Below are positions 11,762 to 23,700 of a stretch of DNA of 64,000 nt, piece after piece (the first letter of the stretch is position 1; every line of letters starts with the position of its first letter). The stretch lies in assembly GCA_963662155.1 (NCBI GenBank), contig OY759269.1:21852878-21916877 (forward strand), read 5' to 3'. The translations under genes were made by a program, and so were the position numbers. The notes below the pieces were generated by a model. That model made no database searches and was not told the DNA's origin. It was given only the letters and a program-made list of their open reading frames with translations. Source of the DNA: Lamellibrachia columna. Lineage: Eukaryota > Annelida > Polychaeta > Sabellida > Siboglinidae.

Positions 11762-14700
11762 TGGCAATTACCTCTGATGCATCGTCTCCTGTCTTTGTCA
11801 AAGAACATGCCTCTGTGACAACGACGGATATGCGCTCGGCCTCGTCGACATTGGACGTAGTAGCGGCAGTCGTATGTACACATACATGGATACATGCCAT
11901 CTCGCTTTCGGTCGCAACATTCGCGGCAACCTGCACAAGTGAGAGATAAATTATGTTAGTTATATATTGGGAGTCTGTCCAAACCTTATCTATGGATGGT
12001 CGAACAGTTTGTGTAAGTTCTTTATTCACATGTTCGCATAAAATAATGCATATGTATATGTGTCATATTAGTAGGATAACCCCATGCCAATTGTCTATTT
12101 TATATAACGTTTTGGAAGCCATCTTGGAAATGGCGGCCATCTGATGTGTTCCCATTGGTTTCCATTTTGAAAATCAATAATTTCTTATTTTGCATATATC
12201 AGACCTTTCCATACAATTACATATTTCTGTCATAAATGGAACATAGTAGTAGTAGTAGTAGTATATGGGGGCATTTCAATATTCAAAAATTGAGGGGCAA
12301 TCTGCTTCATTCTGATTGGTTGAAATTTGAAATGGAGCGTTCTGATTGGTCGTGCGCTTATTGCCGCTAGAGGGCGCCACCGTATAATCCCATATTATCG
12401 CTCAAATGAGGGGCACTTTCTGATTGGTCGAGAGCAGTTTCACCACTAGAGGGCGCCACAGAGGCTCATTCTGATTGGTCGAGAGCCGCCACGTGACCTA
12501 TGATTTCACAGCTCATTTCCATAAATACCGTCACCAGGAAGCGCTGCAACGGGTTAAATGTGTCGACGATTCTGATGGGTCGAGAGCCGTCACGTGACCT
12601 ATGACGTCACAGCTCCTCCCCTATTATTTAAAATAAAAAAGTAGTATCTTTCAAACTTTCTGATGTAAAATATCTTAATTTATACCTTTGAGCAGTTTCA
12701 CCACCAGGGGGCGCCACAGGGGCTCATTCTCATTGGTCGAGAGCAGTCACGTGACCTATGACGTCACAGCTATTTGCATAAATTAGCATAAATTACCAAA
12801 AATCGCACTCCTTTGCGGTCATACTTTCACCAGGGGCGCCATACGGACTCATTCTGATTGGTCGAGAGCCGTCACGTGACCTATGACGCCTATATTTGCA
12901 TAAATTAGCATATATTGCACCCTTTTGTGGTGAAACTGTCACCAGGGGGCGCTACCGGTCAATTGTGTCGACGGTTTGTGACCTAGTTTCGACTGTTCTG
13001 ATTGGTCGAGAGCCGTCAAGTGACCTATGACGTCACAATTCATTTGCAAAAAATTACATAAATTTGCATCAATTAGCATAAATGACACCGTTTTTGTGGT
13101 GAAACCGTCGCCAGAGGGCGCAACGTGTCATCCCCTATTATCGCCCCCCGAGGTACTGTTTTGCGGTGATACTGTCGCCAGGGGCGCTACGGGTCAAATG
13201 TGTTGACGGTTCTGATTGGTCGAGAGCCGTCACGTGAACTATGACGTCACAGTTCCTCATTTGCATGTCACGTGACCTCTCTATAGAGGCTGCCATCTTG
13301 TTTTGCTGTCAAGTTATTTTGCGATGATACCGTCACCAGGAAGCGCTGCAACGGGTCAAATGTGTCGACGATTCTGATGGGTCGAGAGCCGTCACGTGAC
13401 CTATGACGTCACATCTCCTCCCCTATTATATAAAATGAGATTTTGTTCTGTCGTCTGTAGTGAATCCTAATACGGACCCTGTAGGATTAGTAACCCTAAT
13501 GAAAGGTCAAAGGTCACCGACCTTTTGTACTGATACGATTACCAGTTAGGGTTACGGTTAGTCACCCTAATTATATCGTCTTCGGTTTAATACTGACGAT
13601 TATGGCGCGCTTTTCGAGACGTGTCTGGGTACAGAACCGGTTCGAACCGGTTTCATGTGGTTTTTTTCTTCTTTTCTGGAACGTTCGAACGACGTCATAG
13701 AATTTTCCACGCTCACGAAAAGAAACACCGTCCCGCATTTTCACCCTGCTAGCAGACTGAAACCTAGCGGACGAAAGTTCGTGCATGCAGCGGGAAAAAC
13801 GTAGCCGTGCATGTAAGCTATGCGACGCATATCTCATCGTTGCATTATATCGAGAACCTTTCGACGTATTTCGTTTCGCGTCGACATCTACATACCGCAC
13901 ATTTCACCACGAGCAAGAACACCGCGAGGTCAAAAGGTCAAGGTCAACAAAACAAACACCGTCGCTTTCTGGAACGTTCGAACGAAGTCACGCTTTTTCA
14001 CCCTGCTAGCAGACTGAAACCTAGCGGACGAAAGTTCGTGCATGCAGCGGGAAAAACACGGGAAAAACCCAGAAAAAGTGCATCGTCAGCAAACTTCCAG
14101 GGTAAACTGTAGGAGGTATGGGTAAATTGTAGGAATTATGGGTAAACTGTAGGAGTTATGGGTAACCTGTAGGAATTATGGGTAAACTGTTGGAGTTATG
14201 GGTAAACTGTAGGAGGTATGGGTAAACTGTAGGAAGGCTTGTGCGCTTCCACTCGTCTTGTCTTTTTTGACATTGGTGAGGCGCTGTTGGTGGACTTTGA
14301 CTTGTGTGCTCCCACTCGTCTTGTCTTTTTTGACATTGGTCAGTCGCTGTTGGTGGACTTTGGCTTGTGCTCTCCCACTCGTCTTGTCTTTTTTGACATT
14401 GGTCAGTCACTGTTGGTGAACTTTGGCATGTGCTCTCCCACTCGTCTTGTATTTTCGACACTGGTCAGCCGCTGTTGGTGGAGTTTGACTTGTGCGCTCC
14501 CACTCGTCTTGTCTTTTTTTTACATTGGTCAGTCGCTGTTGACGGACTTTGACTTGTGTGCTCCCACTCGTCTTGTCTTTTTTCACACTGGTCAGTCGCT
14601 GTTGGTGGACTTTGGCTTGTGCGTTTCCACTCGTCTTGTCTTTTTGACACTGGTCAGTCGCTGTTGGTGGATTTTGGCTTGTACGCTCCCACTCGTCTTG

Positions 14701-17700
14701 TCTTTTTGACATTGGTCAACCAATGTTGGTGGACTTTGACTTGTGCGCTCTCAATCGTCTTGTCTTTTTCACACTGGTCAGTCAACGTATTGTAGGTCCA
14801 AAAACATACAACTTTATGTATTGCAGGTCCAAATACCTACAACGGTATGTATTGTAGGTCCAAGGACCTACAACTTTATTTACTGTACGTCCAAAGCCCT
14901 GCTACTTTATGTTTTGTACGTTCAAGGACCTACAACTTTATGTATTGTAGATCCAAGGACCTAAAACTTTATTTACTGTAGGTCCAAAAAACATACATCT
15001 CTTTGTAATGTAGGTCCAAAGACCTACAACTTTATGTTTTGTGTATTCAAGGACCTGCTACTTTATGTATTGTAGGTCCAAAGACCTGCTACTTTATGTA
15101 ATGTAGGTCCAAAGACCTGCTACTTTATGTATTGTAGGCCCAAAGACCTTCTACTTTATGTATTGTAGGTCCAAAGACCTGCTACTTTATGTATTATAGA
15201 TCCAAAGACCTGCTACTTTATGTATTGTAGGTCCAAAAACCTACATATTTTAGTATTGTAGGTCAAAAGACATACAACTTTATGTATTGCAGGTCCAAAG
15301 ACCTGCTACTTTATGTAATGTAGGTCCAAAGATCTGCTACTTTATGTATTGTAGGCCCAAAGACCTGCTACTTTATGTATTGTAGGTCCAAAGACCTGCT
15401 ACTTTATGTATTGTAGGTCCAAATACCTACAACTTTATGTATTGTAGGTCCAAAGACCTGCTTCTTTATGTATTGTAGGTCCAAAGACCTGCTACTTTAT
15501 GTATTGTAGGCCCAAAGACCTGCTACTTTATGTATTGTAGGTCCAAATACCTGTTATTTTATGTACTGTAGGTCCAAAAACCTACAACTTTATGTATTGT
15601 AGGTGGAAAGACCTGCTACTTTATGTATTGTAGGTCCAAAGACCTGCTACTTTAGGTTTTGTTGGTTCAAGGACCTACAACTTTATGTATTGGAGGTCCA
15701 AAGACCTGCTACTTCATGTATTGTAGGTCCAAAGACCTGCTAGTTTATATATATATTATAGGTCCAAATACCTGCTACTTTATATATTGTAGATCCAAAG
15801 ACCTGCTACTTTATGCATTGTAGGTCCACAAAAACATACAACTTTATGTAATGTACGCCCAAAGACCTGCTACTTTATGTCTTGTGTGTTCAAGGACCTA
15901 CAACATTATGTATTGTAGGTCCAAAGACCTGCTACTTTATTTATTGTAGGTCCAAGGACCTACAACTTTATGTATTATAGATCTAAAGACATACAACTTT
16001 ATGTATTGTAGATCTAAGGACATACAACTTTAAGTATTGTAGGTCCAAATACCTACAACTTTATGTATTGTAGATCCAAGGACCTACAACTTTATGTATT
16101 TTAGGTCAAAAGACCTGCTACTTTATGTTTTGTAGGTTCAAGGACCTACAACTTTATGTAATGTAGGTCCAAATACCTGCTACTTTAGGTTTTGTGGGTT
16201 CAAGGACCTACAACTTTATGTATTGGAGGTCCAAAGACCTGCTACTTTATATATTGTAGATCCAAAGACCTGCTACTTTATGTATTGTAGGTCCAAAGAT
16301 CTGCTAATTTATGTATTGTAGGTCCAAAAATATATACAACTTTTTGTATTGTAGGTCCAAAGACCTACAACTTGATGTTTTGTTGGTCCAAAGACCTGCT
16401 ACTTTATGTATTGTAGGTCCAAAGACCTGCTACTTTATGTATTGTAGGTCCAAAAACCTGCTACTTTATGTATTGTAGGCCCAAAAACATACATCGTTTT
16501 GATTTGTAGGTCCAAAGAACTACAACTTGATGTTTTGTTGGTCCAACGACCTGCTCCTTTATGTATTGTAGGTCCAAAGACCTGCTACTTTATGTATTGT
16601 AGGTCCAAATACATGCTACTTTATGTATTGTAGGTCCAAGAACCTACAATTTACGTATTGTAGGTCCAAAGACCTGCTACTTAATGTTTTGTGGGTTCAA
16701 TGACCTACAACTTTATGTATTGGAGGTCCAAAGACCTGCTACTTTATGTATTGTAGGTCCAAAGACCTGCTACTTTATGTATTGTAGGTCCAAGGACCTA
16801 CAACTTTATTTATTGTAGGTCCAAATACCTACAACTTCATGTCGTCTTGTCTTTTTGACACTGGTCAGTTACTGTTGGTGGACTTTGACTTGTGCGCTTC
16901 CACTCGTCTTGTCTTTTTGACTCCGGTCAGCCGCTGTTGGTGGACTTTGGCCTGTGTGCTCCCACTCGGCTTGTCTTTTTTGACACTGGTCAGTCGCTGT
17001 TGGTAGACTTTGGCTTGTGTGCTCCCACTCGTCTTATCTTTTTTGACATTGATCAGTCGCTGTTGGTGGACTTTGGCTTGTGCGCTCACACTCGTCTTGT
17101 CTTTTTGACACTGGTCAGTCGCTGTTGGTGGACTTTGGCTTGTGCGCTTCCACTCGTCTTGTCTTTTTATACATTGGTCAGTCGCTGTTGGTGAACTTTG
17201 AATTGTGCACTCCCACTCGTCTTGTCTTTTTGACACTGGTCAGTTACTGTTGGCGGACTTTGAATTGTGCGCTCCCACTCGTCTTGTCTTTTTCATACTG
17301 GTCAGTCACTGTTGGTGGACTTTGACTTGTGCGCTTTCACTCGTCTTGTATTTTTCACACTGGCCAGTCGCTGTTGGTGGACTTTGGCTTGTGCGTTTCC
17401 ACTCGTCTTGTCCTTTTTGACACTGGTCAATCGCTGTTGGTGGACTTTGGCTTGTGCGCTCCCAACCGTCTTGTCTTTTTTGACATTGGTCAGGCGCTGT
17501 TCGCGGACTTTGACTTGTGCGCTCCCACTCGTCTTTTCTTTTTTGACATTGGTTGCACCTTTTTGCGGTGCTTTTCCGTACCGCCGCCGCCGCCACGGAG
17601 CACGCGCGCGTGCTCCGTGGCGGCGGCGGTACGGAAAAAGCCTAACCCCAACCCTAACTCTAACCCTAACCCCAACCTGTTGTCGATTGTATAACCCTAT

Positions 17701-20700
17701 ATTGCCTGTAAAAAGGTGTAACCCCAACCTGTTGTCGGTTGTATAACCCTAGATAGACTTCATCTAGACAGTGCTGTTTGCACAATCCTACCAGCTTCTT
17801 AGCGGCGACGGTACGGAAAAAGGTGTAATCCCAACCTGTTGTCGGTTCTATAACCCTAGATAGCCTGCAAAAAGGTGCAACCAATGTCAGAAAAAGACAA
17901 GACGAGTAGGAGCGCACAACTCAAAGTCCGCCAACAGCGCCTGACCAATGTCAAAAAAGACAAGACGGTTGGGAGCGCACAAGCCAAAGTCCACTAACAA
18001 CGATTGACCAGTGTCAAAAAAGACAAGACGAGTGGAAACGCACAAGCCAAAGTCCACCAACAGCGACTGGCCAGTGTGAAAAATACAAGACGAGTGAAAG
18101 CGCACAAGTCAAAGTCCACCAACAGTGACTGACCAGTATGAAAAAGACAAGACGAGTGGGAGCGCACAAGTCAAAGTCCGCCAACAGTAACTGACCAGTG
18201 TCAAAAAGACAAGACGAGTGGGAGTGCACAAGCCAAAGTTCACCAACAGCGACTGACCAATGTCAAAAAAGACAAGACGAGTGGAAGCGCACAAGCCAAA
18301 GTCCACCAACAGCGACTGACCAGTGTGAAAAAGACAAGACTAGTGGGAGCGCACAAGCCAAAGTCCACCAACAGCGACTGATCAATGTCAAAAAAGACAA
18401 GCCGAGTGGGAGCACACAAGCCCAAGTCCACCAACAGCGACTGACCAATGTCAAAAAAAACAAGACGAGTGGGAGCGCACAAGTCAAAGTCCACCAACAG
18501 CGCCTGGCGATCGAATCATCGCAAAGAACAAGTCAAAGTCCACCAACAGCGGCTGACCGGTGTCAAAAAGACAAGACGAGTGGAAGCGCACAAGTCAAAG
18601 TCCACCAACAGTAACTGACCAGTGTCAAAAAGACAAGACGACATAAAGTTGTAGGTATTTGGACCTACAATAAATAAAGTTGTAGGTCCTTGAACCTACA
18701 ATACATGAAGTAGCAGGTCTTTGGACATACAATACATAAAGTTGTAGGTCATTGAACCCACAAAACATTAAGTAGCAGGTCTTTGGACCTACAATACGTA
18801 AATTGTAGGTTATTGGACCTACAATACATAAAGTAGCAGGTTTTTGGACCTACAATACATAAAGTAGCAGGTCTTTGGACCTACAATACATAAAGTAGCA
18901 GGTCTTTGGACCAACAAAACATCAAGTTGTAGGTCTTTGGACCTACAATACAAAAAGATGTATGTATTTTTGAACCTACAATACATAAAGTAGCAGGTCT
19001 TTGGACCTACAATACATAAAGTAGCAGGTCTTTGGATCTACAATATATAAAGTAGCAGGTCTTTGGACCTCCAATACATAAAGTTGTAGGTCCTTGAACC
19101 TACAAAACATAAAGTAGCAGGTCTTTTGACCTAAAATACATAAAGTTGTAGGTCCTTGGATCTACAATACATAAAGTTGTAGGTATTTTGACCTACAATA
19201 CATAAAGTTGTAGGTCCTTGGACCTACAATAAATAAAGTAGCAGGTCTTTGGACCTACAATACATAAAGTTGTAGGTCCTTGAACAGACAAAACATAAAG
19301 TAGCAGGTCTTTGGGCGTACATTACATAAAGTTGTATGTTTTTGTGGACCTACAATGCATAAAGTAGCAGGTCTTTATATCTACAATATATAAAGTAGCA
19401 GGTCTTTGGACCTCCAATACATAAAGTTGTAGGTCCTTGAACCAACAAAACCTAAAGTAGCAGGTCTTTGGACCTACAATACATAAAGTAACAGGTATTT
19501 GGACCTACAATACATAAAGTAGCAGGTCTTTGGGCCTACAATATATAAAGTAGCAGGTCTTTGGACCTACAATACATAAAATAGCAGGTCTTTGGACCTA
19601 CAATGCATAAAGTTGTAGGTATTTGGACCTACAATACATAAAGTAGCAGGACTTTGGGCCTACAATACATAAAGTAGCAGATCTTTGGACCTACATTACA
19701 TAAAGTAGCAGGTCTTTGGACCTACAATACATAAAGTTGTAGGTCTTTTGACCTACAATACAAAAATATGTAGGTTTTTGGACCTACAATACATAAAGTA
19801 GCAGGTCCTTGAATACACAAAACATAAATTTGTAGGTATTTGGACCTACAATACAAAGAGATGTATGTTTTTTGGACCTACAATAAATAAAGATGTAGGT
19901 CCTTGGATCTACAATACATAAAGTTGTAGGTCCTTGAACCTACAAAACATAAAGTAGCAGGGCTTTGGACCTACAGTAAATAAAGTTGTAGGTCCTTGGA
20001 CCTACAATACATACAGTTGTAGGTATTTGGACCTGCAATACATAAAGTTGTATGTTTTTGGAACTACAATACGTTGACTGACCAGTGTGAAAAAGACAAA
20101 ACGAGTGAGAGCGCACAAGTCAAAGTCCACTAACATTGGTTGACCAATGTCAAAAAGACAAGACGAGTGGGAGCGTACAAGCGAAAGTCCACCAACAGCG
20201 ACTGACCAGTGTCAAAAAGACAAGACGAGTGGGAGAACACAAGCCAAAGTCCACCAACAGCGACTGACCAATGTCAAAAAAGACAAGACGAGTGGGAGCA
20301 CACAAGCCAATGTCCACCAACAGCGACTGACCAGTGTCAAAAAGACAAGACGAGCGGGAGAACACAAGCCAAAGTCCACCAACTGCGACTGACCAATGTC
20401 AAAAAAGACAAGACGAGTGGGAGCACACAAGTCATACTCCACCAACAGCGCCTGATCAATGTCAAAAAAGACAAGACGAGTGGGAGCGCACAAGCCAATG
20501 TCCACCAACAGCGACTGACCAGTGTCAAAAAGACAAGACGAGCGGGAGAACACAAGCCAAAGTCCACCAACTGCGACTGACCAATGTCAAAAAAGACAAG
20601 ACGGTTGGGAGCGCACAAGCCAAAGTCCACTAACAACGATTGACCAGTGTCAAAAAAGACAAGACGAGTGGAAACGCACAAGCCAAAGTCCACCAACAGC

Positions 20701-23700
20701 GACTGGCCAGTGTGAAAAATACAAGACGAGTGAAAGCGCACAAGTCAAAGTCCACCAACAGTGACTGACCAGTATGAAAAAGACAAGACGAGTGGGAGCG
20801 CACAAGTCAAAGTCCGCCAACAGTAACTGACCAGTGTCAAAAAGACAAGACGAGTGGGAGTGCACAAGCCAAAGTTCACCAATAGCGACTGACCAATGTC
20901 AAAAAAGACAAGACGAGTGGAAGCGCACAAGCCAAAGTCCACCAACAGCGACTGACCAGTGTGAAAAAGACAAGACTAGTGGGAGCGCACAAGCCAAAGT
21001 CCACCAACAGCGACTGATCAATGTCAAAAAAGACAAGCCGAGTGGGAGCACACAAGCCCAAGTCCACCAACAGCGACTGACCAATGTCAAAAAAAACAAG
21101 ACGAGTGGGAGCGCACAAGTCAAAGTCCACCAACAGCGCCTGGCGATCGAATCATCGCAAAGAACAAGTCAAAGTCCACCAACAGCGGCTGACCGGTGTC
21201 AAAAAGACAAGACGAGTGGAAGCGCACAAGTCAAAGTCCACCAACAGTAACTGACCAGTGTCAAAAAGACAAGACGACATAAAGTTGTAGGTATTTGGAC
21301 CTACAATAAATAAAGTTGTAGGTCCTTGAACCTACAATACATGAAGTAGCAGGTCTTTGGACATACAATACATAAAGTAGCAGGTCTTTGGACCTCCAAT
21401 ACATAAAGTTGTAGGTCATTGAACCCACAAAACATTAAGTAGCAGGTCTTTGGACCTACAATACGTAAATTGTAGGTTATTGGACCTACAATACATAAAG
21501 TAGCAGGTTTTTGGACCTACAATACATAAAGTAGCAGGTCTTTGGACCTACAATACATGAAGTAGCAGGTCTTTGGACCAACAAAACATCAAGTTGTAGG
21601 TCTTTGGACCTACAATACAAAAAGATGTATGTATTTTTGAACCTACAATACATAAAGTAGCAGGTCTTTGGACCTACAATACATAAAGTAGCAGGTCTTT
21701 GGATCTACAATATATAAAGTAGCAGGTCTTTGGACCTCCAATACATAAAGTTGTAGGTCCTTGAACCTACAAAACATAAAGTAGCAGGTCTTTTGACCTA
21801 AAATACATAAAGTTGTAGGTCCTTGGATCTACAATACATAAAGTTGTAGGTATTTTGACCTACAATACATAAAGTTGTAGGTCCTTGGACCTACAATAAA
21901 TAAAGTAGCAGGTCTTTGGACCTACAATACATAAAGTTGTAGGTCCTTGAACAGACAAAACATAAAGTAGCAGGTCTTTGGGCGTACATTACATAAAGTT
22001 GTATGTTTTTGTGGACCTACAATGCATAAAGTAGCAGGTCTTTATATCTACAATATATAAAGTAGCAGGTCTTTGGACCTCCAATACATAAAGTTGTAGG
22101 TCCTTGAACCAACAAAACCTAAAGTAGCAGGTCTTTGGACCTACAATACATAAAGTAACAGGTATTTGGACCTACAATACATAAAGTAGCAGGTCTTTGG
22201 GCCTACAATATATAAAGTAGCAGGTCTTTGGACCTACAATACATAAAATAGCAGGTCTTTGGACCTACAATGCATAAAGTTGTAGGTATTTGGACCTACA
22301 ATACATAAAGTAGCAGGACTTTGGGCCTACAATACATAAAGTAGCAGATCTTTGGACCTACATTACATAAAGTAGCAGGTCTTTGGACCTACAATACATA
22401 AAGTTGTAGGTCTTTTGACCTACAATACAAAAATATGTAGGTTTTTGGACCTACAATACATAAAGTAGCAGGTCCTTGAATACACAAAACATAAATTTGT
22501 AGGTATTTGGACCTACAATACAAAGAGATGTATGTTTTTTGGACCTACAATAAATAAAGATGTAGGTCCTTGGATCTACAATACATAAAGTTGTAGGTCC
22601 TTGAACCTACAAAACATAAAGTAGCAGGGCTTTGGACCTACAGTAAATAAAGTTGTAGGTCCTTGGACCTACAATACATACAGTTGTAGGTATTTGGACC
22701 TGCAATACATAAAGTTGTATGTTTTTGAACTACAATACGTTGACTGACCAGTGTGAAAAAGACAAAACGAGTGAGAGCGCACAAGTCAAAGTCCACTAAC
22801 ATTGGTTGACCAATGTCAAAAAGACAAGACGAGTGGGAGCGTACAAGCGAAAGTCCACCAACAGCGACTGACCAGTGTCAAAAAGACAAGACGAGTGGGA
22901 GAACACAAGCCAAAGTCCACCAACAGCGACTGACCAATGTCAAAAAAGACAAGACGAGTGGGAGCACACAAGCCAATGTCCACCAACAGCGACTGACCAG
23001 TGTCAAAAAGACAAGACGAGCGGGAGAACACAAGCCAAAGTCCACCAACTGCGACTGACCAATGTCAAAAAAGACAAGACGAGTGGGAGCACACAAGTCA
23101 TACTCCACCAACAGCGCCTGATCAATGTCAAAAAAGACAAGACGAGTGGGAGCGCACAAGCCAATGTCCACCAACAGCGACTGACCAGTGTCAAAAAAGA
23201 CAAGACGAGTGGGAGAGCACATGCCAAAGTTCACCAACAGTAACTGATCAATGTCAAAAAAGACAAGACGAGTGGAAGCGCACAAGCCAAAGTCCACCAA
23301 CAGCGACTGACCAGTGTGAAAAAAGACAAGACGAGTGGGAGCGCACAAGTCAAACTCCACCAACAGCAGCTGACCAATGTCAAAAAAGACAAGACGAGTG
23401 GGAGAGCACAAGCCAAAGTTCACCAACAGCGACTGACCAATGTCAAAAAAGACAAGACGAGTGGGAGCGCACAAGTCAAACTCCACCAACAGCAGCTGAT
23501 CAATGTCAAAAAAGACAAGACGAGTGGGAGAGCACAAGCCAAAGTTCACCAACAGCGACTGACCAATGTCAAAAAAGACAAGACTAGTGGGAGCACACAA
23601 GTCAAAGTCCACCAACAGCGCCTGACCAATGTCAAAAAAGCTAAGACGAGTGGAAGCGCGCAAGCCAAAGTCCACCAACAGCGACTGACCAGTGTCAAAA

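Larger units (their letters stand above)
17941..23192. repeat. ~2.64-kb tandem segmental duplication of the right satellites
   Basis: 17941-20576 and 20577-23192 are near identical and in the same orientation (offset 2636, rising to 2666). The second copy has one extra 31-bp satellite B unit near 21375 and one missing base near 22728. Each copy comprises satellite A, satellite B and satellite A parts. The same rare variants, for example CGACGGTTGGGA- and CTGGCGATCG-type units, recur at the same offset, so this is one recent event and not independent repeat growth. Confidence 0.9.

Noticed and set aside
17641..17690. A chromosome end
   Set aside because: The TTAGGG-type tract is short, degenerate and internal, with ordinary sequence on both sides.
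14786..22737. Regular short repeats that look like a CRISPR array
   Set aside because: Units are contiguous at 31 bp with no unique spacers, they are palindromic themselves, and the genome is eukaryotic.
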